Shown: one piece after another, positions 42,876 through 52,878 of the stretch
How the letters are laid out: each line of letters opens with the position of its first letter
How positions within the stretch are numbered: position 1 is the stretch's first letter
Source: CAKKQX01 sp963734595
GTDB taxonomy: Bacteria > Pseudomonadota > Gammaproteobacteria > Burkholderiales > SG8-41
Reading direction: 5' to 3'
Assembly (NCBI GenBank): GCA_963734595.1
Contig: CAVTHV010000017.1
Span: forward strand, 1 to 64,000
DNA: 64,000 nucleotides
Translations under genes and position numbers: made by a program
Notes under the pieces: model-generated
The model's database searches: none
Told to the model about the DNA's origin: nothing
What the model saw: the letters and a program-made list of their open reading frames with translations, nothing else

Positions 42876-43394
42876 TTGCCCATGAACAAGTTCATCGCTG
42901 CACGGCTCGGCTACTTCATCGGCTTTCTGGTGTGCGCCGGGCTGCTCGCATTTGCGCTTTATTTGCAGTACGTCGAGAAACAGGATCCCTGTCCGCTGTG
43001 CATTCTGCAGCGCGTTGCTTTTATCGTGCTGATGGTCGTGTTTCTGATCGCGACGCTGCACGGCCCGGGCCGGGTCGGCGGCATCATTTACGGCGGCGTG
43101 GTGTTTGTGGCGGCAAGTCTCGGCGCGGCAGTCGCAACCCGGCATGTGTGGCTGCAGCACCTGCCGCGAGACCAGGTGCCGGAATGCGGGCCTGGGTTAG
43201 AATACATGCTCAAGAGATTTCCGCTGTCCCGTGCGCTCGACAAAATCCTGTCGGGTTCCGGCGAGTGCGCTGAAACCGGATGGACCTTTCTTGGTCTGAG
43301 CACGGCCGGCTGGGCGCTGGTCTGGTTTGTATTGCTGGCCGTGTTGGCCGTCTATCTGGCCCGGGCCGGGATGAAGCGGGCCGCGGGAAGGTGA
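42876..43394 (+). CDS. dsbB: Disulfide bond formation protein B
   Basis: A 172-residue quinone-dependent thiol oxidase of the inner membrane with four transmembrane segments. The first redox pair is in KQDPCPLCILQRVA; the second periplasmic loop has cysteines in VPECGPGLEYML and GSGECAETGW. Start may be ATG 42876 or 42882. Frame is intact. Confidence 0.93.
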   Translation: MPMNKFIAARLGYFIGFLVCAGLLAFALYLQYVEKQDPCPLCILQRVAFIVLMVVFLIATLHGPGRVGGIIYGGVVFVAASLGAAVATRHVWLQHLPRDQVPECGPGLEYMLKRFPLSRALDKILSGSGECAETGWTFLGLSTAGWALVWFVLLAVLAVYLARAGMKRAAGR

Positions 43395-43486
43395 GCTGAC
43401 GTTTCAGACCGGGATGCGCTATGGCGCCAGGACACGCGCCAAAACGCGATGCAGCGCCAGGCGCGAACGGCTGTGGATGAAGGATG

Positions 43487-43696
43487 TCAGGCCCGGATAT
43501 CCGGCGTGAGCTGACGCTCAAGCATGGAAATCTGGTCTTTCAGGTATAGTTTTCTTTTTTTGAGGCGCTGCAGCTGGAGTTGATCCTGCGCGTTGCTGTG
43601 TGACAGTTGCGAGATTACGTCGTCGAGGTCGCGGTGCTCTGTATGAAGTTGATTGATGCGTTGTTTCAGAGCTTCGACGTCTGCGGTGATCATCAT
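43487..43696 (-). CDS. DUF465 (YdcH/SlyX-like) small coiled-coil protein
   Basis: A 69-residue, highly charged helical protein. HTEHRDLDDVISQLS and LKKRKLYLKDQISMLE match the DUF465 family. Function is unknown. It ends in the 92 bases after dsbB, with which it is convergent. Confidence 0.8.
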   Translation of the reverse strand: MMITADVEALKQRINQLHTEHRDLDDVISQLSHSNAQDQLQLQRLKKRKLYLKDQISMLERQLTPDIRA

Positions 43697-43910
43697 GGGC
43701 GGAACCCTCCATGTCAGCGGTCGAATAGGTTTTCAGTATAGACCGAAAAAAAGCAAAAAACGAGACTGCGGGCATCGGCCCGGGACCACTTCCCGGGGCC
43801 GGGCTGGCGGCAAGGCCATTAACCTGTTGTTTTTTTATATGAGTTTTTATTAACCCGATGATCCTTCTGCCCGCGCTGCTGCGGCGCGGGCGGCGGCATC
43901 CTGCAAACCC

Positions 43911-44372
43911 ATGACGCTAACCATTACAGTGAACGGTACACCCCACGAAGTCGCGGCTGATGCGGAGACGCCGCTGCTCTACGTGTTGCGCAACGATCTC
44001 AAGCTCAAAGGCACGCGCTTCGGCTGCGGCACCGGTCTGTGCGGTGCGTGCATGGTCATCATCGACGGCAAAGCGGTGCAATCGTGCGACGTTTCGGTGT
44101 CCGCGGTGGCCGGCAAATCGGTTACGACCATCGAGGCTCTGGGCAACATCGAGAACCCGCACCCGCTGCAGCAGGCGTTCATCGCCGAGCAGGCGGCCCA
44201 GTGCGGTTATTGCGCAAGCGGCATCATCATGTCGGCGAAGGCGCTGCTCGACGCCAACCCCAGACCCGGCGACACCGAGATCCGGGAGGCGCTCGCGGGC
44301 AACCTGTGCCGCTGCGGCACGCACCATCGCATCCTGCGCGCCATCCGGCGTGTGGTCGGGGAGGCGGCATGA
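43911..44372 (+). CDS. [2Fe-2S] subunit of a molybdenum hydroxylase (IorA-like)
   Basis: A 153-residue small subunit with two [2Fe-2S] sites: the plant-type site CGTGLCGACMV with a later Cys in AVQSCD, and the C-terminal site QCGYCASG plus NLCRCGTH. The two-subunit layout, with no separate FAD gene, fits isoquinoline 1-oxidoreductase or aldehyde/nicotinate dehydrogenase types. It overlaps the large-subunit gene (ATGA). Confidence 0.88.
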   Translation: MTLTITVNGTPHEVAADAETPLLYVLRNDLKLKGTRFGCGTGLCGACMVIIDGKAVQSCDVSVSAVAGKSVTTIEALGNIENPHPLQQAFIAEQAAQCGYCASGIIMSAKALLDANPRPGDTEIREALAGNLCRCGTHHRILRAIRRVVGEAA

Positions 44373-46504
44373 GCGCTCCTGCTTCTTCGCCCCGCAAGCT
44401 GCCGGGCAGCCTCGAGAATAACCGCATGCTCGACCGCTGGCTGCGGTTCAACGCCGACGGCACGGTCACCATTTTCCCGGGCAAGGTCGAGATCGGCCAG
44501 GGCATACTCACGGTGCTGGTGCAGATGGTCGCCGATGAACTCGACATCGCACTCGAACGCGTGCGACTTGCGCCTGCCGATACTTCGCGCAGTCCCAACG
44601 AGGGCATGACTTCGGGCAGCCGCTCGATCCAGGAATCCGGCATCGCGCTGCGCTATGCGGCGGCGGAAGTGCGCGATCTGCTGTTGCAGCGCGCCGCCGC
44701 GAAGCTGGGCAGCTCGCTCGAGCAACTTTCGGTCAAGAACGGCACGATCACGGCACGCAGCGGCGGCAGCGTCACTTACTGGGAACTGGCGGGCGACGAT
44801 CTGCTGGCGCGCGAAGCGACCGCCGAGGTCGCGCCCAAAACGCCGGAACTGCATGCCTTGGTCGGCAAGGCCGTGCCGCGCATCGATATTCCGGCGAAAG
44901 TCACCGGCGTGCCGAGTTACGTGCAGGATATGGAATTGCCGGGAATGCTCCACGGCCGCATCGCGCGTCCACCCGGGCCCGCTGCCCGGCTCGTCTGCCC
45001 TGGATACCGCCGAAGTGCAGGCGATGCCGGGCGTGACTGCAGTCGTGCGCGACGGCAGCTTTGTCGGCGTCGTTGCGGAGCGCGAGGAGCAGGCGATTCG
45101 CGCGCAACGCCGGATCGCGCGCAGCGCGCAGTGGCGCGAGCAGTCCACACTGCCGGAGAACAGCGATCCGCGTTATCTGCTGCAGTGCGCATCGCGATGA
45201 TGAAGTGATCAGCAAAAAAGGCGATGCGGCGGCAGGCATGCCAGGGGCGAGCCGGTTTGAAGCGGAATACTCGCGCCCGCATATCGCGCATGCGTCGATC
45301 GGCCCGTCCTGCGCCGTCGCCCAGTTCCAGAACGGCAAATACACGGTGTGGACGCACAGCCAGGGCATATTCCCGCTGCGCGGCGATCTCGCCAGGGTGC
45401 TGAATATCGCGCCGGAAAATATCGTCGTGATCCATGCCGAAGGCGCGGGCTGCTATGGCCATAACGGCGCCGACGATGCGGCGCTCGACGCGGTGCTGCT
45501 GGCGCGCGCCGTGCCGGGCCGGCCGGTGAGAGTGCAGTGGATGCGCGAAGACGAATTTGCGTGGGAACCGTACGGCTCGCCGATGGTGGTGAAAATGAGT
45601 GCCGCGCTCGACGCGCAAGGCAACATTACCAAGCTGGACGCATGACGTGTGGAGCCACGGCCACAGCTCGCGCCCCGGCGTCAAAGCCGGAGTCAACCTG
45701 CTGGCCAACGGGCATCTCGAGAAACCGGCGCCGATGGCGCCGCCCGGCGGCAACCCGCCGCTGCCGGGCGGCGGCAGCCATCGCAACGCGGTCCCGCTCT
45801 ACGAGTTTCCCAACCAGCGCGTGACCAATCACCTGGTCAGGGAAACGCCGCTGCGGGTGTCGGCATTAAGGTCGCTCGGCGCCCACGTCAATGTGTTTGC
45901 CCTCGAGTCGTTCATGGATGAGCTTGCGATTGCCAGCGCTGCCGACCCGGTCGAATTCAGGCTGCGCCACCTCAAGGATCCGCGGGCACGCGCCGTGATC
46001 GAGACCGTCGCCGCCAAGGCGGGATGGCGGCCGCGCGAGCAGGGCGATGGCACGCGCGGGCGTGGCGTAGCCTTCGCGCGCTACAAGAATCTCGGCTGCT
46101 ATGTCGCGGTGATCGTGGAAGTCGACGTCGAAAACGAAGTACGGGTGAAACGCGCGTGGGCCGCGGTCGACGCCGGCCAGACGATCAATCCCGACGGCAT
46201 CCTCAATCAGACCGAAGGCGGCATCATCCAGACCGTGAGCTGGACCCTCAAAGAGCGCGTCCGTTTCGACCGCGAGCGCGTGACGACGCTGACATGGGAC
46301 GATTATCCGATCCTGAAGTTCACCGAGGCGCCGGAGGTCGACGTTACGCTGATCAACCGGCCCGAACTGCCGCCGCTCGGCGCGGGCGAAGGCGCGCAGG
46401 GGCCCACCGGCGCGGCGATCGGCAACGCGATTTACAACGCGCTGGGCGTTCGATTGCGCGACATGCCGTTCACCAGGGAGCGCATTGTTGCGGCGCTCGC
46501 TTAG
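44369..46504 (+). CDS. Molybdopterin-binding large subunit (IorB-like), three +1 frameshifts
   Basis: Catalytic Mo-cofactor subunit. Recognisable parts: PGKVEIGQGILTVLVQMVAD, TSGSRSIQESG, VGKAVPRIDIPAKVTG, VQWMREDEFAWEPYG, and the C-terminal LGAGEGAQGPTGAAIGNAIY, carrying the catalytic Glu typical of the family. Extra bases lie at 44972-44977 (making CCCGGG), 45186-45191 (making TGCGCA) and 45635-45637 (beside GACGC). Corrected length is about 710 residues. The substrate is unknown; an aldehyde or N-heterocycle is usual. Confidence 0.85.
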
Positions 46505-46540
46505 CGCTGTGCCGCGTGTGGCGCGAAGCTGGAGGGGAAA

Positions 46541-46582
46541 TAAAAAAAGCGGACCGCCAAGGAGGTAAAGCGCGGTCCGCTT
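46541..46582 (-). terminator. Rho-independent terminator of the small minus-strand gene
   Basis: AAGCGGACCGC (46547-46557) pairs with GCGGTCCGCTT (46572-46582) around a 14-base loop. The A-run at 46542-46548 gives a T-run on the minus strand, so it terminates the gene ending at 46605. It may also stop transcripts from the hydroxylase operon. Confidence 0.8.
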
Positions 46583-46604
46583 ACGGGAGATCGGAAGAGC
46601 GTAT

Positions 46605-46835
46605 CTAGATCTGGCTTGCCAGGGCGTAGACGCGGCCGAGTAACGCTTCGACGTCGACCCGGCTGAAATCTTCGGGCAACTCCGGGCTCATATCGTTGGT
46701 ATGCTGAATGCCCGACATGGCAATGACGCCTGATGCAGGGTTCCCGTTGACGCAGAGTTTTTCCTCGGCATAACGACGAGCAGGGATCGCATTCGCTGCT
46801 TTGGCATTCCGGTATTGGTCCAGGTAAACCACCAT
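46605..46835 (-). CDS. Small conserved protein of unknown function
   Basis: About 76 residues from ATG 46835, chosen because GGAGG lies five bases upstream. It begins MVVYLDQYRNAKAANAIPAR. No signal peptide, membrane segment or cofactor motif is visible. It is a single gene with its own terminator. I do not recognise a function. Confidence 0.6.
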   Translation of the reverse strand: MVVYLDQYRNAKAANAIPARRYAEEKLCVNGNPASGVIAMSGIQHTNDMSPELPEDFSRVDVEALLGRVYALASQI

Positions 46836-46892
46836 GGCAACCTCCATTTCGGTTATTTCCTGGCCATATCCCTGCAGGTTCTGTGCCAGCAA

Positions 46893-47191
46893 AGCGCTCT
46901 GGAGGGTTCCGAGAGGGTTAAACTATCATATCTCGTTGAATATAAAGTATAATAGTATTATAATTTGGGCCAAATTACTGGCCCGCCTGGACCCGGTAGA
47001 GGTGTCGAACGGATGACAGTAGGCGGGGATATCGACAGCCCGATAACGAGATTTCAACAGGATTTCGCTTATCCTGACCGGGGTGCCGGTTTCAGCCATC
47101 GGCTATGTTTTGAACGTCAGGTGAACGGCAACATCATCAGGGAAACAATGCGCGGCGGGGACACGGCGCCGCGCGCCAACAGGACGGCTTC
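46893..47191. other. Intergenic region with no supported gene
   Basis: The 46920-46980 part is strongly AT-rich (TATCATATCTCGTTG and ATAATAGTATTATAA), likely the promoter of the minus-strand small gene. The rest has no frame that I would call. Confidence 0.4.
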
Positions 47192-48179
47192 ATGACCAGT
47201 TTCGCAGCACTCCACAGCGCGCAGGCGCTGCCAGTCACATACGACGACATCGCCGCAGCGGCGCACACGCTCGCCGGCATAGCCCATCGCACGCCGGTGC
47301 TGACTTCGCGCACCGTCGATGAGCGCACCGGCGCCAGCGTGTTTTTCAAAGGCGAGAACCTGCAGCGCGGCGGCGCGTTCAAGTTCCGCGGCGCCTACAA
47401 CGCGCTCGCCCGCCTGTCGCCCGAGCAAAAGCGGCGCGGCGTGGTCGCCTATTCCTCGGGCAACCACGCGCAGGCGGTGGCGCTCGCCGGCAGACTGCTC
47501 GGCATCGCGGCCGTCATCGTCATGCCCGACGATGCGCCGGCGGTGAAGGCCGAGGGCGCGCGCGGCTATGGCGCCGAGGTGGTGCTCTACAACCGCGAGC
47601 GCGATTCGCGCGAGGCGATCGCCGACGAATTCGCGCGCAGCCGCGGCATGGCGGTGATTCCGCCGTTCGATCATCCTCACGTCGTCGCCGGGCAGGGTAC
47701 GGCGGCGAAGGAGTTGATCGAGGACGCCGGCCCGCTCGATTATCTGCTGGTGCCATGCGGCGGCGGCGGGCTGCTGACCGGTTGCGCGATCGCCGCCAGC
47801 CATCTGTCGCCGGGCGTCGAAGGTGATCGGCGTCGAACCCGCGGCCGGCGACGACGTTACCCGCTCGTTCCGGACCGGAACCATCCAGAGCGTGCACAAT
47901 CCCCAAACCATCGCAGACGGCGCGCGCACTGCCTCTCCCGGAGAAGTGACGTTTCCGCTGCTCCTCAAATACGTGCACGACATGCTGACGGTGAGCGACG
48001 AGGAACTGCTGCGCGCGATGTTTTATTTGTGGGAGCGCATGAAAATCGTCGTCGAACCCACCGGCGCGCTCGGCGCCGCCGCGCTGCTCGAAGGCAAGCT
48101 CGACGCCCGCGGCAAGCGGGTGGGCGTGATCCTCTCCGGCGGCAACGTCGACCTCAGGCAACTGGCTGCGTACCTTTAA
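47192..48179 (+). CDS. PLP-dependent threonine dehydratase-like enzyme, +1 frameshift
   Basis: A fold-type II PLP enzyme that should deaminate threonine or serine, or racemise serine. The PLP lysine is in GGAFKFRGAYNAL, followed by SSGNHAQAVALAG and the phosphate-binding VPCGGGGLLTG. An extra G at 47819-47820, directly after GCGTC, breaks the frame; correction gives SPGVKVIGVEPAAG. The C-terminus has LSGGNVDL. About 328 residues, with no regulatory ACT domain, so it resembles the catabolic or short biodegradative type. Confidence 0.88.
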
Positions 48180-48188
48180 GACATCGCC

Positions 48189-48991
48189 ATGCCGATCCGT
48201 GTAGCCGGCATTTACCGCTACCCGGTCAAGGGGCTCAGTCCCGAGCGATTGGAGCGGGTGACGCTCACACCCGGCGAATGCCTGCCGCATGATCGACGCT
48301 TCGCTATCGCAAAAGCGTCCACGCGGTTTGATCCGGAGCGGCCCGAATGGTTGCCCAAGACGGATTTTTTCATGCTCATGCGCGACGCGGCCCTCGCGCA
48401 GCTCCGGACGCGCTTCGACGGGCAGAGCGGGTTTTTCGCAATCGAGCGCGATGGCGAGACGCTGCTTCATGCGCGCATTACCGATGACGCGGGGCGCGCC
48501 CGCGATCAACGCGTTCTTCGCCGAGTTCCTCCGGGATGCTCCGGGCAACCCGCCCAGGATAGTGGAGGCGCCGGGCCACACGTTCTCGGACGCGCAGCAG
48601 AAGCCAAATTCGACGACTTACCAATATGTCTCGCTCGTCAACCTGGCGAGCATCGAAGAGCTCGAAAAGGTCGTGCGGATTGCGGTCGATCCGCTGCGGT
48701 TTCGCGCGAACTTTTACGTTTCGGGACTCCCCGCGTGGAACGAAGCCGGACTGGGTCGGTTCCGAGATCATGGCAGGCAGAGCGCGCCTGCGCGTCGTTT
48801 CTTCCATCACCCGTTGCGCGGCGACTGGCGTCAATCCAGCGACGGCCATCCGTGATCTGAACATTCCCGCCATTCTTCAGAAAGAATTCGGGCATAACAT
48901 CATGGGCGTTTACGCCGAGGTCATCGGCAGCGGTGAAGTTGCCGCAGGCGATCCGATTTGCGCTTGTGCGCCGCCGCACGCTGCCCGGTGA
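48189..48991 (+). CDS. MOSC domain protein, two +1 frameshifts
   Basis: MOSC proteins bind or transfer molybdenum cofactor or act on N-hydroxylated substrates. The N-terminal beta-barrel begins RVAGIYRYPVKGLSPERL. The MOSC core includes VNLASIEELEKVV, DPLRFRANFYVSGLPAWNE, and RCAATGVNPATAIRDLNIPA with the conserved Cys. Extra bases near 48490-48494 (beside GACGC) and 48746-48749 break the frame. Corrected length is about 266 residues. Ten bases after the dehydratase gene, so likely co-transcribed. Confidence 0.82.
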
Positions 48992-49522
48992 TTATTTTTT
49001 AGGCGTGACAAAGACCGGCGTGGAAGGATGGGCTGAATCGACTTCGTTTTAACGGTTACTCACAAAGCTTATCCACAAAATTTGTGAATTGTTTTTGTAG
49101 CGGCGACACGCGATGCACGCGCGGCTTCGTTTGCCGAGCCTGTCGCGGGCTCGCGCCGCATACAGACACGGGCGGGACCTTTTGCGGGGCGCTGGAAGTC
49201 GATGCCAATATTTAATAATAAATAATAAAAACAACGAGATATATTAAACGTCCGAGTCTCTGTCTAATATCCGGCGCGGCGCAGCGGTCCGATTGCTTCA
49301 GGTGGCAGTCCCAGCGGAGGGCGGGCAACATGAGCGCGAAGACGTCCCACCGTGGGGCGGCGGGATTACCGCGCTTGCAAGGATATCAACACCTTACGTA
49401 GACATTCTGACTCATGCTTGATTCGGGGCCCCGTGCATGCGATCAGAAACTGTAGTGCTGACGCTCATCCGCCCGCGGGCGTGGGCGGCAGATCGGGAGC
49501 CCGTGCAGGTAAACTTGGAGCG
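48992..49522. other. 530-base region with no supported gene
   Basis: It contains one perfect DnaA-box word, TTATCCACA (49069-49077), and an overlapping odd palindrome CACAAA-A-TTTGTG, then an AT-rich run near 49210-49245. No cluster of DnaA boxes is seen, so no origin is claimed. Confidence 0.4.
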
Positions 49523-50242
49523 ATGAACCCGAGGTCCTTGTTGCTCGTCGCTTTGCTTCTGCCCGCAATACCGGCCGCGGCCGACGAGCGCGTTGCGAGC
49601 GTGCTGGGCGAAGATATCATGCGCGGGCAGTTAGCCCAGGATGACCGGGAGCCTGCGCAGCAGTTCGCGGCGCTGATCTGGCCGCGTATTGCCCGGCATT
49701 ACGTTGATAAGCATGGACTTAACGCCACGGCGGAAGAGCTCGCCGAACTCGAAGCTTATGACGACGCGTTCGAGAAAAAGGACCGTGCCCAGCGCAAGCG
49801 CAAGCTTGCCGAGCTCGAGCAGCGGCTTGAGTCCAATGACCTGAGCCCGGGGGAGCGGGCACACACCGAAGACTTCCGTAACACCCTGCGGCGCCTCGAG
49901 CAGTACGACGCCGAGGCCGACGCGCTGCCCAAACCGGATCCCGCCGGGTACGCGGCCAGCTACTCGCCATGGATCGAGATGTGGAAAATGAACAAGGCGC
50001 TCTATGAGCGGTATGGAGGGGTGGTGGCGCTTACCGAGTCCGGCCCCGACCCGCGCGGCGCCCGAGCCGCGCTGTTCGCCGATTACGAGAAGCAGGGCGC
50101 GCTCGTCTTTTACGACGAGCCGTTGCGCGAGCAGTTTTTCACGATGCTGGCGGCAAAGCCCCGAATAGTGGTGAAGCCCGCCGACGTGGATTTCACGCCG
50201 TACTGGAAAAAACCGATCCCGTCCTCGTACTACAGCGATTGA
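49523..50242 (+). CDS. Secreted protein, possibly SurA/PpiC N-terminal-like
   Basis: A 239-residue protein with a clear signal peptide (LLLVALLLPAIPAAA) and a charged, helical body. The layout (VLGEDIMRGQL, then long helices, ending VDFTPYWKKPIPS) faintly resembles the N-terminal region of periplasmic SurA-like chaperones, but no PPIase domain is present. Function unknown. Convergent with marC. Confidence 0.6.
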   Translation: MNPRSLLLVALLLPAIPAAADERVASVLGEDIMRGQLAQDDREPAQQFAALIWPRIARHYVDKHGLNATAEELAELEAYDDAFEKKDRAQRKRKLAELEQRLESNDLSPGERAHTEDFRNTLRRLEQYDAEADALPKPDPAGYAASYSPWIEMWKMNKALYERYGGVVALTESGPDPRGARAALFADYEKQGALVFYDEPLREQFFTMLAAKPRIVVKPADVDFTPYWKKPIPSSYYSD

Positions 50243-50248
50243 CGGTCG

Positions 50249-50851
50249 CTACAGCTGGTGCACGAAGGCCTCGATGCCCCGCAGCAGCATTTCCACGGCA
50301 ATCGCGGTCAGGATCAATCCCATCAGCCGCTCGAATGCGAGCAGGCCGCGTTCGCCAACGAGTTTGCTGATACGTTCGGAAAAAAGCAGTAATGCCAGGG
50401 TCACCAGCATCGCAACGGTCAGCGCGACGATCGACTCGAACATGCGATCCGGCGCGCGCGAGACCATGAGTATCACGGTCGCCAGCGCGGTCGGTCCGGC
50501 GATCGAGGGAATCGCGAGCGGCACGATGAACGGCTCGCCGGCGACCGTGCCGGCATCGCCGAAAATGCCTGCCTCGTTCTTGAAGATCATCCTGAGCGCG
50601 ATCAGGAACAGGATCACGCCGCCGGCGATATTGAGCGAGGAGTCCGACAGCCCGAACAGGTCGAGCATCGGCTTGCCGAAAAAAACAAAGGCGACCAGAA
50701 CGGCAAACGCGATCGCGCATTCGCGCACGATCACCGGCACCCGCCGCTTCGGCTCGACGTTGCGCAACAGCGACACGAACAGCGGAATGTTGCCGATCGG
50801 GTCCATCACCAGCAGCAGGATCACGACGGTGGAGGTGAAGGATATGTTCAT
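50249..50851 (-). CDS. MarC family membrane protein
   Basis: A 200-residue protein with six transmembrane segments. LLLVMDPIGNIPLFVSLL and PLAIPSIAGPTALATVIL are family signatures. The MarC family's role is unsettled; it does not itself confer the mar phenotype. ATG 50851 overlaps the stop of the GntR-type gene (TGATG), so the two are co-translated. Confidence 0.88.
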   Translation of the reverse strand: MNISFTSTVVILLLVMDPIGNIPLFVSLLRNVEPKRRVPVIVRECAIAFAVLVAFVFFGKPMLDLFGLSDSSLNIAGGVILFLIALRMIFKNEAGIFGDAGTVAGEPFIVPLAIPSIAGPTALATVILMVSRAPDRMFESIVALTVAMLVTLALLLFSERISKLVGERGLLAFERLMGLILTAIAVEMLLRGIEAFVHQL

Positions 50852-51540
50852 CAGAAGCCGAACAGGTTGCGGCGGGCGTGCTGCAGATGCGCGATGATGA
50901 AGGCGCGGGCGCGCTCGGCATCGCGCTCTTTGAGCGCGCGCACGATATGGCGATGCTCTTCCTGGTAGTTGAGGCGCCGCTCGGGCGTGACGATACGGTC
51001 TTTCAGCTTGCCCCATTCCGCCTGTTGCCGCGCCGTGGTCACCATGTCGAGCACGCGGATCACGAAGTGGTTATGGGTTGCGGAGGCGAGCGCCTGATGC
51101 AGCGCGGCGTCCCACAGTTCGAATTCGTCGAGCGTGGCAGCCCGCTCCGCCTTGTCGAGGCAGGTTTCCATGCGCTCGAAGTCGGCCGGCGTGGCGTTGG
51201 TCGCGATCAGTTCGGCAAACGCCGGCTCGATGCGCAGGCGCGCCTCCATCAGTTCCGCCGGACTGGTGTGCGTGTCGAAGGGAAAATCACTGTTGCCGGA
51301 GCCGGGGTGGCCGGCGAGAAATGTCCCGCGGCCGACATGGCGGGTGATCGAGCCCTCGGCCTCGAGCTGGGCGAGCATTTTGCGCACCGCGTTGCGCGGT
51401 ACCGCAAAGCGCCTGGTCAGCTCGCGCTCGGTCGGCAGCCTGGCGCCGGGCACAAGCGTGCCGTCCGCCGCGGCGTTGATGATGAATTCACGAATGCGCT
51501 GCGCGCTTTCGCGCGATGGCGCACGGCTGGCTGTAGCCAT
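50851..51540 (-). CDS. GntR family (FadR subfamily) transcriptional regulator
   Basis: A 229-residue repressor-type regulator. The winged-helix DNA-binding domain (about residues 15-75) has LPTERELTRRFAVPRNAVRK and ITRHVGRGTFL. The all-helical FCD ligand domain (about 95-220) has ELMEARLRIEPAFAELIA and the histidines expected for metal or carboxylate binding (WDAALHQALA, EEHRHIVRAL). The catabolic run starts on the opposite strand, with ACCAAT inverted repeats between. Confidence 0.88.
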   Translation of the reverse strand: MATASRAPSRESAQRIREFIINAAADGTLVPGARLPTERELTRRFAVPRNAVRKMLAQLEAEGSITRHVGRGTFLAGHPGSGNSDFPFDTHTSPAELMEARLRIEPAFAELIATNATPADFERMETCLDKAERAATLDEFELWDAALHQALASATHNHFVIRVLDMVTTARQQAEWGKLKDRIVTPERRLNYQEEHRHIVRALKERDAERARAFIIAHLQHARRNLFGF

Positions 51541-51619
51541 GGTGGTGTCCCTGTTCCTGACCCGAAACGCGATAAGAAGAGCGTGTCGCCCGCTTAGTTT
51601 AGCGCATAGTCCATGAATA

Positions 51620-51785
51620 AACCAATATGGAAATTGGTTTGTTTCTGCCTGAAATGCAGACGAGCGGATTTTCGTGTGCCCGCGCAGGAACCACTCGACA
51701 GCGATGCTGCAATGCGGCGAATTTCATCTATGAACCAAGTATGGCCATTCATGAACCAATATCCAGATACTCATTGACAATTGGT
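51620..51785. promoter_or_regulatory. ACCAAT/ATTGGT operator candidates for the GntR-type regulator
   Basis: AACCAAT-ATGGAA-ATTGGTT (51620-51639) is a perfect inverted repeat. Two further half sites, GAACCAAGTAT (51732) and GAACCAATAT (51753), and an opposed ATTGGT (51780-51785) follow. The four sites lie in the 353-base divergent region between the regulator and the receptor gene and fit autoregulation plus control of the plus-strand operon. Confidence 0.6.
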
Positions 51786-51893
51786 CTGACGCTGCATAGC
51801 ATGAACGGGTTTCAGCGCACCTGGAAAATACCGTGATCACCGCGAGCGGTGTGCGGTCCCCGAGGCTGGTTCTGTTGATTCCCGGAGGAATGC

Positions 51894-52865
51894 GTGTCGC
51901 AGCAGGGATTGTCGTTTTTTCGCTTTTTTTCCGCATGGTTCGCGCCGCGTGTCGCCGAAGCGGCGCCGCAGTTCAGTGCCCAGACGGTAAAACTTGCCGT
52001 CATTTCCGAAGGTTTGAATTCGTGGCCGCTGTATGTGGCCAAGGAAAAGAAACTGTTCGAGAAGGAGGGCATCAACGTCGAGGTGACGCTGACCGGCTCG
52101 TCCGTGATGCAGCTCGAGCAACTGACCGCGGGCGGATTCGATATCGGTTTTCAGCAATCCGACCACGTCGTGCGCGGCGTCGAGCAGGGCTCCGATCTCT
52201 TCATTTTCATGGCGCAGAGCCACGCGCCCGACCTGTCCGTGGTGGTGGCGCCGGACATCAAAACCTTCGCCGACCTCAAAGGCCGGGACATCGCGGTGGA
52301 CGGCGCGCGCACCGGTTATGCGCCGCTGCTGAGGAAGCTTCTGCTGAACAACGGTCTGAAAGACGGCGACTTCACGTTCAGGGAATTCGGCGGCTCGCGG
52401 GAACGGTTCGATGCGCTGAAGCGCGGCGCGGCTTTCGCCAGCCTGCTTAATCCGCCGTTCGACCGCAATCTGTTTGCCGCCGGTTTCGGCAGTCTCGGTT
52501 CCATCAACGATTTCTTCCCGGCTTATCCCGGCGCGATCGCCGCGACGCGGCGGTCGTGGGCACAGCGCCACGAGAGCCAGCTGATCGCATTCATCCGCGC
52601 CTTCAATGCGGGTTATGCGTGGCTGCAGAACCCTGACCACAAGGCAGAGGCGATCCGGATGCTGCCGGCGCGGCTCGGCATCCAGCCCGAGGCGGCGGCA
52701 AAGGCGTTCGAGCGGTTCGCCAGGCGGCCGCGCCCCGAAATTTCTTTGGAGGGTCTGCGCCAGGTGATCGATGTGGTATGGGATGCAGAAGGCTACAAGC
52801 CACCCAAGGGCGCGCCTGAAAAATATCTCGACCTCTCCTACCTCAAGAAAGCATCACAGCAGTAA
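51894..52865 (+). CDS. ABC transporter substrate-binding protein (NMT1/THI5-like)
   Basis: A 323-residue periplasmic binding protein of the SsuA/ThiY/NMT1 type. Signal-like N-terminus, then VKLAVISEGLNSWPLYVAKE and KEGINVEVTLTGSS, and GGFDIGFQQSDHV. It starts at GTG 51894. No permease or ATPase gene is adjacent, so it must share a transporter encoded elsewhere. Its place at the head of the run suggests that it captures the substrate for the hydrolases. Frame is intact. Confidence 0.82.
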   Translation: MSQQGLSFFRFFSAWFAPRVAEAAPQFSAQTVKLAVISEGLNSWPLYVAKEKKLFEKEGINVEVTLTGSSVMQLEQLTAGGFDIGFQQSDHVVRGVEQGSDLFIFMAQSHAPDLSVVVAPDIKTFADLKGRDIAVDGARTGYAPLLRKLLLNNGLKDGDFTFREFGGSRERFDALKRGAAFASLLNPPFDRNLFAAGFGSLGSINDFFPAYPGAIAATRRSWAQRHESQLIAFIRAFNAGYAWLQNPDHKAEAIRMLPARLGIQPEAAAKAFERFARRPRPEISLEGLRQVIDVVWDAEGYKPPKGAPEKYLDLSYLKKASQQ

Positions 52866-52878
52866 TGCGGAGCCTGCA

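Noticed and set aside
49069..49077. DnaA box suggesting a replication origin
   Set aside because: A single perfect box with no cluster, no dnaA or dnaN nearby and no AT-rich unwinding region typical of an origin.
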